Notes: generated from the sequence alone by a model not told the origin. A DNA stretch of 55,446 bases from Lachnospiraceae bacterium (GCA_017623675.1 JAGAOO010000079.1:1-55446), one strand, 5' to 3'; numbered from the stretch's first letter, positions 14,745-23,345 are shown. Program-made: numbers and translations.

Positions 14745-15015
14745 TTCAACTGAATAAAGAACCAAATACACCGGAAAGGTGTAGCAGCTTAAATGCCCAA
14801 GTTGGGATAGCTGCCGCTATTAAGCACTCATAGCGTTAACAAAATAGTCTTCAGGTCGTTGATAGGGCCTGCCGGGAAGGGGTAGCGTAATTTACGAGCC
14901 GCATGCCGGTTATCTTGTAAGAATGAGACTTGTCCATTCGAAAGATTATAAAATGCGAATCTATCAATCCATCGGGGAATGGATAGGAAAAAATGAACCT
15001 TATTTATTATATTGA
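14691..15015 (+). ncRNA. Candidate long structured RNA upstream of the recombinase
   Basis: This 415-base gap between genes contains many stable helices. They include the tRNA-like fold at 14691-14744, ACACC/GGTGT, GCAGCT/AGCTGC with an inner CCCA/TGGG, CGCTAT/ATAGCG, an outer CCGG/CCGG pair near 14870-14915, ATTCG/CGAAT near 14936-14960, and ATCCAT/ATGGAT near 14968-14986. Such density without coding signal suggests a processed or regulatory RNA. I could not match it to a known class. Only the helices are seen; transcription is inferred. Confidence 0.45.
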
Positions 15016-15016
15016 A

Positions 15017-15046
15017 TTGAGACAAGCTGGAATGCGTATATATAAT
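15017..15046 (+). promoter_or_regulatory. Promoter for the SHOCT-like peptide and serine recombinase
   Basis: TTGAGA (15017-15022), an 18-base spacer and TATAAT (15041-15046) lie 55 bases before the small gene and directly after the structured RNA region. Confidence 0.55.
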
Positions 15047-15100
15047 TAAGTCCGTTTAGGGAAGTTATATATGAATAATTGGAAACAGGAGGATAAAGAT

Positions 15101-15226
15101 ATGGGAAAAGAACAGGCAAATATCATGATTAACATTATGAAACTGCTACAGGAAGAATCGCTGATCAGTGAAGATGAACAACGAAAGGCAATACAAATGA
15201 TTGAAGCTCAGATGTTAAAAGAGTAG
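15101..15226 (+). CDS. Small SHOCT-like peptide upstream of the recombinase (41 aa)
   Basis: This peptide of 41 residues (LISEDEQRKAIQMIEAQML) resembles the short helical SHOCT motif often encoded just before large serine recombinases in conjugative elements. AGGAGG lies 7 bases before the ATG; an in-frame ATG at 15071 is less likely because that ribosome binding site would be internal. Its stop is 16 bases before the recombinase start. It may assist or control the recombinase. Confidence 0.65.
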   Translation: MGKEQANIMINIMKLLQEESLISEDEQRKAIQMIEAQMLKE

Positions 15227-15242
15227 AAGGAGGAAGCTGGAG

Positions 15243-17045
15243 ATGGAACGAGCTGTAAATTACTGCCGGTGTTCCACAGAGGAGGAAAGCCAGCGGGATG
15301 CCTTAAAGATTCAGACAATGGAATCCAGGGAATGGATACAAAAAATGGGCTGGAAACATGTAGATGAGTATGTAGAAGCAAAATCTGGTACCCAGATGAA
15401 AGGGCGTACAGAATATCAGAGGTTATTTGAAGATATGCTGGAGGATAAATTTGACATTATAGTAATTAAAGATCAGGACCGCTTAATGCGGAATACGAAA
15501 GACTGGTATCTATTTTTGGACCGAATGCTGCAAAATGGCAAACGGTTATTTATGTATTTGGAAAACAAGTATTATACGCCGGATGATGCACTAATTACAG
15601 GTATACGGGCAATCATGGCGGAAGAGTATTCCAGAACATTGAGCAAGAAAATAAATAATGCACATAAGGGAAGACAGGAAAAAGGATCTTCCATAGTTAT
15701 AAATTCCAATGCATATGGTTTTATTAAGGTTGGTAGACAGGCTCCGGTTATTAATGAAGAGGAAGCAGCAGCGATTAACCGTATGTATGACTTGTCCATA
15801 GAAGGCTATGGAGCAAGTCTTATATCAAAGCAATTATATAAAGAAGGCTATACAGACCGACAGGGAAAACCTTATAAAGATGCCAGAATACGCAGAATTA
15901 TTCGGAATCCACTTTATATGGGAACTGCAGTCATGAATAAACGCCATTTTGATTTTGAAACAAAACAAATGATTAAGAATCCACCGGAGGAATGGATTTA
16001 TCACGAAAATATAGTGCCTGCAATTGTATCGCCGGATAAATGGCAGAAAGCAAATGCTGCCATGAATGAACGAATGGAACGGGAAGGGAACTTCCAAAAC
16101 TGTAACAGCAGACATGTACACATTTTAACACATAAAATACAGTGTGGTTTATGCGGAGAGGGTTACTATCGGACTTCCAGAACAAAAAAAACGGGAATTG
16201 TTAAGGAATGGAAATGTTCTTCCTACTTAAAATATGGACGAACAGAAGCAGTAAGAAAGCGGAAAATCGAACAACCGGCAATTTTGGGCTGTGATAATAT
16301 ACATCTAGACGAGACAATATTGATGAAACTGTTAGAAGACATCCGGAGAGAATACTATTCTCCAAAGGAAGGAAATCATTTAATCATAGAAAGTATGCTG
16401 CATCTGTTAGAACAAGCGTTGGACAGCCGGAATAGTGATAAGGATAGAAAAATACTGGAACGGCAGATAGAAAAGATTAAGCACCAGAAGGACATTCTGC
16501 TGGATAAGTTATTGAATGAGGTCATTACAGATGAAGATTTTACGAAGAAAAAGATGGAATTAGATATATCAATTACGAAGCTACAGGGTGAACTGGAGCA
16601 GCAGGAGGAAGATAAGCTTGCTACGACTCAACTAGAACAGAGGCTTCAGGTCATTCGGGCATGGATGGAAAACGGTGGTTTGGAGAAAGCAAATACTGTG
16701 GATATGATAGCAGATATTCAGAAGATAGTAGTGTTTCCGGATTATTTAGATATAGAGTTATTACCAGGAAAATTTAAAAATATGAATTTAGAAAAACAGG
16801 AAACAATTCATATTAAAGCAGTCTATCCATTTTCTTGGACTACTCCGAGAGGTAGGGTAGAAACTGAAGAAAAAATACTTTCGATATGGAAAGAAAGACC
16901 GAAAACAACGGTGAAAGAAATATCAGAAGAATTAAATATACCTTTTCGGGCAATTCTGGGCAGAGTTGAACACTTGAAACAGATGGGGAAGGTACAGTAT
17001 ACTGGAAAAGGTGGAAAGGGTATCTGGGAAATCAAGGATATTTAA
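15243..17045 (+). CDS. Large serine recombinase (element integrase)
   Basis: This 600-residue large serine recombinase would integrate and excise the element. The resolvase domain at the N-terminus has the nucleophilic Ser in NYCRCSTEEE (S11) and the downstream KDQDRLMRN motif. The recombinase domain follows (about 170-280), then a zinc ribbon (IQCGLCGEGYY, with further Cys near residue 325) and a long coiled coil (about 400-465). The last 60 residues (EEKILSIWKERPKTTVKEIS, then RAILGRVEHLKQMGKV) look like an added winged-helix module, unusual for this family. GAAGGAGG precedes the start. It is the last gene of the element, ending six bases before the truncated permease gene on the other strand. 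Confidence 0.92.
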   Translation: MERAVNYCRCSTEEESQRDALKIQTMESREWIQKMGWKHVDEYVEAKSGTQMKGRTEYQRLFEDMLEDKFDIIVIKDQDRLMRNTKDWYLFLDRMLQNGKRLFMYLENKYYTPDDALITGIRAIMAEEYSRTLSKKINNAHKGRQEKGSSIVINSNAYGFIKVGRQAPVINEEEAAAINRMYDLSIEGYGASLISKQLYKEGYTDRQGKPYKDARIRRIIRNPLYMGTAVMNKRHFDFETKQMIKNPPEEWIYHENIVPAIVSPDKWQKANAAMNERMEREGNFQNCNSRHVHILTHKIQCGLCGEGYYRTSRTKKTGIVKEWKCSSYLKYGRTEAVRKRKIEQPAILGCDNIHLDETILMKLLEDIRREYYSPKEGNHLIIESMLHLLEQALDSRNSDKDRKILERQIEKIKHQKDILLDKLLNEVITDEDFTKKKMELDISITKLQGELEQQEEDKLATTQLEQRLQVIRAWMENGGLEKANTVDMIADIQKIVVFPDYLDIELLPGKFKNMNLEKQETIHIKAVYPFSWTTPRGRVETEEKILSIWKERPKTTVKEISEELNIPFRAILGRVEHLKQMGKVQYTGKGGKGIWEIKDI

Positions 17046-17050
17046 TCATA

Positions 17051-17812
17051 TCATTTACGCACACAGGTAAATACCTGACTTCCATAAATAATCAAATACC
17101 CAAGACCGGCCCGTGCTGCCAGAAATTCGCCGATGATGACACCTACCAGACATAGACCAATATTGACCTTCATAACACTTAAAATATTTTCCAGACTGGC
17201 AGGTATAACCACCAGACGCAGACAGTCCAGACGGGTTCCACCCAGAGTCTGAATCAATTTTAGTTTATCAGACTCTACCGTGACAAAACCGGTATAGATA
17301 TTCAATATACTGCCAAAAACAGCCACCGATATGGCACAGACAATAATTGTCTTATAGTTGGCACCCAGCCAGACAATCAGGATAGGGGCCAGTGCTGATT
17401 TGGGAAGGCTGTTCAGAATTACCATATAGGGCTCTACAATCTTGGAAAGCTTTGGGTTCCACCAAAGTAAAATGGCTATAAAAATACTCCCCAGAATCAC
17501 AATAGCAAAACTAATGATAGTTTCTAACAGAGTAATACCAATATGCTTGAATAGGGTACCGCCCTGCAGCATCTCCCAGAAGCATTTGGCAATCACGGAA
17601 GGACTGCAGAAGATAAAGGAATTAATTATTTCATAGTGGGCAGTTATCTCCCAAAGAATAAGAAATACAATGAAAATCAACCATTGTATTCCCCGTATCT
17701 GTAATCGTGTATTTCGCTGTTTGCGAAGAAATGCTGCTTGTGCCGGAGATATATTCGTAGGAATTGCCTGATTCTTCTTTTTTGATTTGAAATAAGATTT
17801 AGCTGTGTTCAT
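17051..17812 (-). CDS. ABC transporter permease (SsuC/TauC type), C-terminus probably truncated
   Basis: This 253-residue membrane protein belongs to the nitrate/sulfonate/taurine-type permeases: about six membrane helices and the EAA-like loop ATLGGTRLDCLRLVVIPAS-type segment near residues 188-206. It ends GYLIIYGSQVF-TCVRK. Family members normally continue about 35-45 residues after the 'YGSQVF' point with a final membrane helix, so the last helix seems lost to the adjacent element insertion. A 14-base overlap with the ATPase gene upstream shows they form one operon. No substrate-binding protein is visible. The substrate is unknown, and the transporter is probably impaired. Confidence 0.8.
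   Translation of the reverse strand: MNTAKSYFKSKKKNQAIPTNISPAQAAFLRKQRNTRLQIRGIQWLIFIVFLILWEITAHYEIINSFIFCSPSVIAKCFWEMLQGGTLFKHIGITLLETIISFAIVILGSIFIAILLWWNPKLSKIVEPYMVILNSLPKSALAPILIVWLGANYKTIIVCAISVAVFGSILNIYTGFVTVESDKLKLIQTLGGTRLDCLRLVVIPASLENILSVMKVNIGLCLVGVIIGEFLAARAGLGYLIIYGSQVFTCVRK
17064..17077. other. Candidate attachment-site junction of the element
   Basis: CAGGTA-AA-TACCTG is a palindrome with a two-base centre, the geometry expected for a serine recombinase crossover site. It lies 18 bases after the recombinase gene, exactly where the ABC permease stops resembling its family. The other junction is outside the window. Confidence 0.45.
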
Positions 17813-18569
17813 TGTCTACCTCCTTCCAAATTGCATTAAAGTAATTTCGAAATTCCGGTGCATTTCGAGAAGTACGAGGTGTCCTAGGAGTAACGCTCAA
17901 ATCAATAGGAAACTCTGCTTTCAGGGTGCCGGGACGGGCAGAAAGCACAAAGACCCGGTCTGCCATACTGATTGCTTCTGATAAATCATGGGTCACTAAA
18001 ATAGTTGAAATTCCCTGCTGTTTTATAATATTTCCAATATCATCTGCAACATTTAATCGTGTTTGATAATCCAAAGCACTGAATGGTTCGTCTAGCAATA
18101 ATAATTCAGGTGATAGAGCTAAGGTTCGGATTAAGGCTGCCCGTTGTCGCATGCCACCGGATAAATGTCTTGGATAAGAATTGCGAAAATCATCCAGGCC
18201 ATAGGTCTTCAACATGGAATCAATATTTCGTTTGGCGTCTTCCGTTAGTTTTTTCTGGATTTCTAACCCTAAGGTAATATTTCGATAAATGGTTCGCCAT
18301 TCAAGAAGGTGGTCTTTTTGCAACATATATCCAACAGGCTCTTTGTAATCATCTCTTGACATGCCGTTGATTAGGAGCTCACCTTGTGATAAAGGGAGCA
18401 GTCCTGCAATTATATTTAATAAAGTGGATTTTCCACAACCGCTAGGTCCAACAATGGATATGAATTCTCCCGGATTGACAGAAAAGGATATGTCTTTCAA
18501 GGCAACTGTTTCTCCAGCGGTGGTGTGATACGTGTAACCGACATTGCATAATTCCAATATTGGCTGCAT
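17799..18569 (-). CDS. ABC transporter ATP-binding protein (SsuB/TauB type)
   Basis: This 256-residue ATPase powers the neighbouring permease. Walker A is GPSGCGKST (41-49), the signature LSGGMRQR near 136, Walker B LLLLDEPFSALD, and the H-loop lies in LVTHDLSEA. The proportions match the nitrate/sulfonate/thiamine-precursor subfamily; the exact substrate cannot be read. It lies directly upstream of the permease on the same strand. The ribosome binding site is GGAGGT. With the permease truncated, the pair may be non-functional. Confidence 0.92.
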   Translation of the reverse strand: MQPILELCNVGYTYHTTAGETVALKDISFSVNPGEFISIVGPSGCGKSTLLNIIAGLLPLSQGELLINGMSRDDYKEPVGYMLQKDHLLEWRTIYRNITLGLEIQKKLTEDAKRNIDSMLKTYGLDDFRNSYPRHLSGGMRQRAALIRTLALSPELLLLDEPFSALDYQTRLNVADDIGNIIKQQGISTILVTHDLSEAISMADRVFVLSARPGTLKAEFPIDLSVTPRTPRTSRNAPEFRNYFNAIWKEVDNEHS

Positions 18570-18608
18570 AAGAATACCTCCGCAATCTTGTGATAAGATA
18601 TTTTATGC

Positions 18609-18651
18609 AAAAAAAAGGCATCGGCTACTATTTAAAATAGTAACAGATGCC
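18609..18651 (-). terminator. Terminator after the 91-residue protein gene
   Basis: On the minus strand an imperfect stem (GGCATC...GATGCC with ACTATT/AATAGT inside, 18617-18651) is followed by eight T residues. Confidence 0.85.
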
Positions 18652-18671
18652 AAATTGACAAAAGATTGATA

Positions 18672-18947
18672 TTACGAATCCGCTTCTTCAATTACATAAA
18701 AATCCAAATAATCAAAATCAATTGCATCGATAAAATTATCTTTTGTGAAACGGGTTCGTGCATGACAGATAAAGTCTTCCTGATTGGAGGTTAGCCAAAC
18801 TGGTTTGGACAAATCAAACTCATAACACATTTCCTCTAAAGCGGCATAGACCTTTTGGGTTCGACGCATTTCCGGATTGTCAATACAAGCCACATAATCC
18901 CGAATTAAATGATTATCCTTAATAATTCTTCCCCACACACGAAACAT
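18672..18947 (-). CDS. Conserved-looking small protein (91 aa, unknown)
   Basis: This 91-residue soluble protein (starting MFRVWGRIIKDNHLIRDYV) has several aromatic and acidic residues near the end (FIDAIDFDYLDFYVIEE). I do not recognise a family. The start at 18947 is preferred over a longer frame because GGAAGGAG lies 8 bases upstream, while the longer form would add an implausible hydrophobic leader. It has its own terminator and follows the symporter gene on the same strand. Confidence 0.6.
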   Translation of the reverse strand: MFRVWGRIIKDNHLIRDYVACIDNPEMRRTQKVYAALEEMCYEFDLSKPVWLTSNQEDFICHARTRFTKDNFIDAIDFDYLDFYVIEEADS

Positions 18948-19019
18948 ATTCAATGCTCCTTCCGAAATACTTATACCTAGTATAGCATAGATAAAGAAGC
19001 TTGCCAAAACAAATTTGGT

Positions 19020-20729
19020 CTATGATTTAGCCTGTGTTTTTTCCTGCTTAATGACTGATTGAAATGCCTGCATATCATTTGCAATTTCTTTGCTTAAAAC
19101 CAGAAGGCAGATAAGGTTAGGAATTGCCATTAAGGCATTGGCAATATCAGAAAGATTCCAAACCAAGTCCAAAGCTGTAGTAGCACCTAAGTAAGCAATG
19201 AAAGAGAATACCACTCTGTAAATAATATTAAATTTGTGGGTATTTAATAAGTATTCAAAGGCTTTTTCGCCTTGGTATTCCCAACCTAAAATAGTGGAAA
19301 AGGCAAATAGAGTAATGGAAATTGTAACCAGCCAGCCACCTGCCTTGCCTAATGCAGTGGAAAATGCCTGAATGGTTAAGGCAGAACCAACGTATAGTTC
19401 TTCATAACAATAAGTGCCGTCTATATAGAACTTAAATATATTGCGGTTTTGATCAATCCAGGTTCCCATCAACTGACCATCTGAAAATGTTCCTGCCTCA
19501 TATGGATGATTGGCTAAATCGCTTTTAGCAGCTTCCTCCCGGGTACAGGCAGTTAGCTGATAAGTGGTTTTCTGGTCGCTGGATGTTAACACAATGCAGT
19601 TATCTTCCTGACGGATGGTGTAACCGGTTGTAATGGTTCCCTGCTTATTATTCGTGGTGTTCAGCATAAGAATATCAGATTCATAAATGTAAGTATTATC
19701 CTGTGTTACATGTGTTGTACCAAGGACACCGGAGCTTGCGATACATAAGCCGGTGATAGTACATACAACAATTGTATCCCAAAAAGTACCAGTCATATTA
19801 ATATAACCTTGACGAACCGGATTGTCAGTGGTCGCGGCAGCAGCAGTGATGGCGGCAGAGCCCATACCGGCTTCATTGGAGAAGACACCCCGGGCAACAC
19901 CATACCGCATAGAGTTAGAAAAGGAAGCAACAACCGTACCTAAGATACCGCCGCTGACAGAACGGAAATGAAAGGCAGATTGGAAAATGATTCTTAATCC
20001 CTCCGGTACATTTTGAATGTTCATGATAATAACAATACATCCGGCAACAATGTAAAAAAGAGCCATTAAAGGTACAACAATTGAAGAAACCTTTGAAATG
20101 GTTTTGATGCCACCAACAATAATAAGGAATGCCAGTACAGTAATGATAATACCTATAATCCAGGTTGGTACGCCAAAGGTATTATTAATAGCAGAAGAAA
20201 TGGAGTTTGCCTGTGTCAGATTTCCGATTCCAAAGGAAGCAACGACTGCAAAGAATGCAAACAGCCAGCCCAAAACAGAACCTGATTTCTTATGCTTAAT
20301 GGCATTCTTCATTGTGTACATTGGACCGCCTGACATTTCACCCTTCTCATTAACCTCACGATATTTAATTGCCAGCATACATTCGCTGAATTTAGAGGTT
20401 AGACCAAAACAGGCAGAAATCCACATCCATACCAAAGCACCGGGACCGCCGGAAATCATGGCGGTGGCTACACCTACGATATTACCGGTTCCGATGGTAG
20501 CCGCCAAAGCTGTTGCCAGCGCTGAAAAGGGGGATACATCGCCGGTTCCTCGTTTCTTTGTACGGGCTTCTTTACTCAAGGTACTTTTTATGGCATATCC
20601 CAGATTTCGCCAAGGAAGAAATCTGGTTCGTATGGTTAGATAAATACCGGTACCAACCAGTAAGACCAGCATAACCGGTCCCCATACAAAACCATCAATG
20701 CTTTCAATTATGTTAGAAAAATGCTCCAT
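19020..20729 (-). CDS. Sodium:alanine symporter (AGCS family) with an extra inserted domain
   Basis: This 569-residue transporter brings alanine or glycine into the cell with sodium. Typical AGCS segments are present: NIVGVATAMISGGPGALVWMW, KYRE, GEMSGGPMYTM, ARGVFSNEAGMGSAAI. Normal members have about 440-490 residues; here roughly 100 extra residues (about 340-445, DNA 19390-19710) sit between membrane helices. They are hydrophilic, with LMGTWIDQNRNIFKFYIDGT, which looks like a small beta-rich extracytoplasmic domain. The predicted promoter (20797-20824) gives a leader with the hairpin GACTGCGAAT/ATTCGGAGTC. Confidence 0.9.
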   Translation of the reverse strand: MEHFSNIIESIDGFVWGPVMLVLLVGTGIYLTIRTRFLPWRNLGYAIKSTLSKEARTKKRGTGDVSPFSALATALAATIGTGNIVGVATAMISGGPGALVWMWISACFGLTSKFSECMLAIKYREVNEKGEMSGGPMYTMKNAIKHKKSGSVLGWLFAFFAVVASFGIGNLTQANSISSAINNTFGVPTWIIGIIITVLAFLIIVGGIKTISKVSSIVVPLMALFYIVAGCIVIIMNIQNVPEGLRIIFQSAFHFRSVSGGILGTVVASFSNSMRYGVARGVFSNEAGMGSAAITAAAATTDNPVRQGYINMTGTFWDTIVVCTITGLCIASSGVLGTTHVTQDNTYIYESDILMLNTTNNKQGTITTGYTIRQEDNCIVLTSSDQKTTYQLTACTREEAAKSDLANHPYEAGTFSDGQLMGTWIDQNRNIFKFYIDGTYCYEELYVGSALTIQAFSTALGKAGGWLVTISITLFAFSTILGWEYQGEKAFEYLLNTHKFNIIYRVVFSFIAYLGATTALDLVWNLSDIANALMAIPNLICLLVLSKEIANDMQAFQSVIKQEKTQAKS

Positions 20730-20796
20730 GAACTCTCTCCTTCCATAAAATAGGAGACTGCGAATGATTGTATTCGGAGTCCCTTTACTTCCACTC

Positions 20797-20824
20797 TTTA
20801 TAGATTATTGTTGTTTTGTCACAA
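20797..20824 (-). promoter_or_regulatory. Predicted promoter of the AGCS symporter
   Basis: On the minus strand TTGTGA (20819-20824), a 16-base spacer and TATAAA (20797-20802). The leader contains a 10-bp hairpin at about 20754-20780, possibly regulatory. Confidence 0.45.
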
Positions 20825-20833
20825 GAATACCAC

Positions 20834-20862
20834 TTGTCAATAAGTAATAAACGTCTTATAAT
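20834..20862 (+). promoter_or_regulatory. Promoter of the AIM24-family gene
   Basis: TTGTCA (20834-20839), a 17-base spacer and TATAAT (20857-20862) lie about 48 bases before the start codon. Confidence 0.65.
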
Positions 20863-20909
20863 ATATTTATGACATAAATGTCAAAAAATAATGCTTAAGG
20901 GGGTAAATA

Positions 20910-21764
20910 ATGATTAAGTTAAACAATGTATTCAATAACCAGAACATGAAGTGTATTGCACAGGCAGGACAGTATTATGTCTATGAACATCAAAAGGATA
21001 TGAGTGTTTCTCCATATGAGGCAGCTACTGCTTATTTCATGGATGAAATGAATGTGAGAAAGCGTCAGGTATTGGTGTACTTGAATAATACATCCGTACG
21101 GATTCAGGCAGGTGCAATGCAATGGATGGCAGGTGGAGTTGAAATGGAATCCGGTGTCACCGGCGTTGGTAATCTGTTTGGAAAGATGGCAAAAGGAATG
21201 GTAACCGGTGAATCTGCTGTAAAGCCAATTTATAAAGGTGTTGGATATTTGATGCTGGAGCCAACCTATCGTTATCTGTTATTAGAGGATGTTGGAAGCT
21301 GGGGCTCCGGTATGGTTTTGGACGATGGTTTGTTCTTGGCCTGTGATGCACAATTGCAGGAACAGGTAGTACGTAGACAGAATGTATCATCTGCAGTTCT
21401 GGGTGGCGAAGGATTATTCAATCTTTCCTTATCCGGTCAGGGTACGGCAGTCTTGGAGAGTCCTGTTCCAAGAGAAGAGTTATTTGAAATTAATTTGGAG
21501 AATGATGTATTGAAGATTGATGGAAACATGGCAATTGCATGGTCTTCTTCTTTACAATTTACAGTAGAAAAGTCTTCTAAGAGCTTGATTGGCTCCGGCT
21601 TAAGTGGTGAAGGTTTTGTAAATGTATATCGCGGAACCGGTAAAGTGTTAATGGCACCAACCATATCTGGTACAGTACATGCGAATCCAAACGGACCGGA
21701 ACAGACAGCAGCAACTTCATCACAAGGAATTGCATCTAGTGTTGTATCCAGCTTATTAGGTTAG
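20910..21764 (+). CDS. AIM24 family protein
   Basis: This 284-residue protein is of the AIM24/TIGR00266 type, a double beta-sandwich family found widely in bacteria and in yeast mitochondria whose biochemical role is unclear. Family-like segments are VQAGAMQWMAG-type (here RIQAGAMQWMAGGVEM), GGEGLFNLSLSGQGTAVLESP and GSGLSGEGFVNVYRGTGKVLMAP. No signal peptide or membrane helix is visible. It has AAGGGGG before the ATG, its own promoter and a terminator after it, so it is probably monocistronic. Confidence 0.85.
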   Translation: MIKLNNVFNNQNMKCIAQAGQYYVYEHQKDMSVSPYEAATAYFMDEMNVRKRQVLVYLNNTSVRIQAGAMQWMAGGVEMESGVTGVGNLFGKMAKGMVTGESAVKPIYKGVGYLMLEPTYRYLLLEDVGSWGSGMVLDDGLFLACDAQLQEQVVRRQNVSSAVLGGEGLFNLSLSGQGTAVLESPVPREELFEINLENDVLKIDGNMAIAWSSSLQFTVEKSSKSLIGSGLSGEGFVNVYRGTGKVLMAPTISGTVHANPNGPEQTAATSSQGIASSVVSSLLG

Positions 21765-21820
21765 TGGAAAGACACAGGACGTAGTGCAGGTTGATTAATA
21801 ATGAATCACATGTAGTAAGA

Positions 21821-21852
21821 AAGGACGTATCAATATTTGGTACGTCCTTTTA
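21821..21852. terminator. Bidirectional terminator between AIM24 and DtxR-type genes
   Basis: AAGGACGTA (21821-21829) pairs with TACGTCCTT (21841-21849), followed by TTT and preceded by A-rich sequence. It overlaps the last codons of the minus-strand regulator. Confidence 0.75.
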
Positions 21853-22204
21853 CATGCATTTTAATCGCATCAAAGCTTTCTTTGCTAATTACGTGCTCCA
21901 TGCGGCAGGCATCTTCCAATGCAATGGCTTCCGGTACACCCAGTGTTATTAGCCAGGAAGAAATAAGTTCATGACGCTCATAAATCATTTCCGCAATTTC
22001 CTTACCTTCATCCGTTAAGTAGATATATCCTTCATCAGTTACCCGAATTTGGTTTTTGGTGCGGAGATTTTTCATTGCAATACTGATACTGGATTTTTTA
22101 TATCCTAGTTCGTTAGCAATATCAACAGAACGCACAACCGGTAACTTTTTGCTTAATATTAAAATGGTCTCTAAATAGTTTTCAGCAGATTCATTGGTTG
22201 CCAT
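21830..22204 (-). CDS. DtxR-family metal-dependent regulator (probably iron)
   Basis: This 124-residue regulator has an N-terminal winged helix (VVRSVDIANELGYKKSSISIAM) and a metal-binding dimerisation half. Likely ligands are E8, H78, C100, E103 and H104 in EDACRMEHV. The Cys at the DtxR Cys102 position favours iron over the manganese-type MntR, which has Glu there. No SH3-like C-terminal domain is present. It lies close to feoA-feoB, whose two control regions share a GTTAGT-N4-ACTAAY box, so it is the natural candidate repressor; that link is inferred. TAAGGAG precedes the ATG. Confidence 0.85.
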   Translation of the reverse strand: MATNESAENYLETILILSKKLPVVRSVDIANELGYKKSSISIAMKNLRTKNQIRVTDEGYIYLTDEGKEIAEMIYERHELISSWLITLGVPEAIALEDACRMEHVISKESFDAIKMHVKGRTKY

Positions 22205-22245
22205 GGCGTCAACTCCTTACAGTTCTTTTCGTATGTAGAATATAG

Positions 22246-23250
22246 TTACTGGAATGATTCAAATACATTTGATGTGATATCTGTCCAATCATCAAGATAT
22301 CCGGCCATTATATCAAAGGATTCCTTGGAATCATATATTTCCACACTGTCAAACCCAATAAGATGCTTATCATCTTTATATACTTCATGGCAGTGGAATA
22401 AGATACAAGCCTCATCATATTCAAAGTACATGATATAATTCTTCTGTGCATTGACTTCGTCATCTGTAGCATCCTTCTGAAAAGGTGTAGATAGTTTACT
22501 ATAGTTACCATATATCTTGGTTGGTTTACCAAGTGTTGAAACCAGTAAATCTTCATACCACAAGAATCCATTCTCATAGTAATTACCATACTCGTCTTCT
22601 ACATATGGATAATTTTTAGCTTGGATAACATATGGATTATATGGGTATTGCTTAGATATACAGTAATGACTATCTTCTGTGAATAACAATGTGCTGGACT
22701 CAGGATCATCACCATTGATGTATGTCATTGTTCCAAACTCAGACATCATATATGTCGTGTCATCCATGCTTCCGGCAGTGGCGTTAGTATTTCTCTTACA
22801 TTCTGCTTCATCATAGTCATAACGTACGCCCAAATAGTAAATCGGAACGTGCTGTTGTTCCTTGCCAATAATTGAATCAAATGGTTCGTAAATACACTTA
22901 TAGTCATCTGTAAAGTCCATCGTATTAATACACACATTATCATTCTTTAGTGACTCAATACTAAATGGATAGTGCGCGCCACAAATAGATAAATCGTTTG
23001 GTGCAGATAAATCTTCTAACTGGTTAAAGTCATAAGTTGTAACCCATGTTGGAATCTCGTTTCCATCTGTCTGATTACTATCTGTATTGTTATCCTTTGT
23101 GTCGTTAACCTCATTATCGGTATTGGTTGTGTTATCCGACGCATACTCTAACCCTTCTTGGCTAAGCTCCTTCAGCGGATTGGTACAGCCGGTAAGTGAC
23201 ATGACCAAAGAACCAATAATCAAAATGCTACTCGCAATTCTTCTTTTCAT
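22246..23250 (-). CDS. Secreted lipoprotein of unknown function
   Basis: This 334-residue protein has a lipoprotein signal peptide: MKRR, a hydrophobic core and lipobox SLTGC with the acylated Cys at about residue 22. An Asn/Asp/Thr-rich linker follows (about 40-68), then a Tyr- and Asp-rich globular domain. I recognise no family. A strong promoter (TTGACA, 17 bases, TATACT) lies upstream. It is positioned between the metal regulator and the feo operon, but no metal-binding motif is visible and no matching operator is seen at its promoter. Confidence 0.75.
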   Translation of the reverse strand: MKRRIASSILIIGSLVMSLTGCTNPLKELSQEGLEYASDNTTNTDNEVNDTKDNNTDSNQTDGNEIPTWVTTYDFNQLEDLSAPNDLSICGAHYPFSIESLKNDNVCINTMDFTDDYKCIYEPFDSIIGKEQQHVPIYYLGVRYDYDEAECKRNTNATAGSMDDTTYMMSEFGTMTYINGDDPESSTLLFTEDSHYCISKQYPYNPYVIQAKNYPYVEDEYGNYYENGFLWYEDLLVSTLGKPTKIYGNYSKLSTPFQKDATDDEVNAQKNYIMYFEYDEACILFHCHEVYKDDKHLIGFDSVEIYDSKESFDIMAGYLDDWTDITSNVFESFQ

Positions 23251-23316
23251 TGTTATATTTGCTCCTTTTTGATAAATGACTTGTTTGAGTTATCTAATAA
23301 TTTTTAATTAAAAAAT

Positions 23317-23345
23317 AGTATACTTCATCCCATTTTTGGTGTCAA
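23317..23345 (-). promoter_or_regulatory. Promoter of the lipoprotein gene
   Basis: On the minus strand TTGACA (23340-23345), a 17-base spacer and TATACT (23317-23322). Confidence 0.7.

Noticed and set aside
14745-15015. A group II intron or known large RNA class
   Set aside because: No domain V-like hairpin or maturase is seen and I could not match a known consensus.
14828-15025. Minus-strand open frame inside the structured RNA region
   Set aside because: It lacks a ribosome binding site and its composition follows the RNA helices on the other strand.
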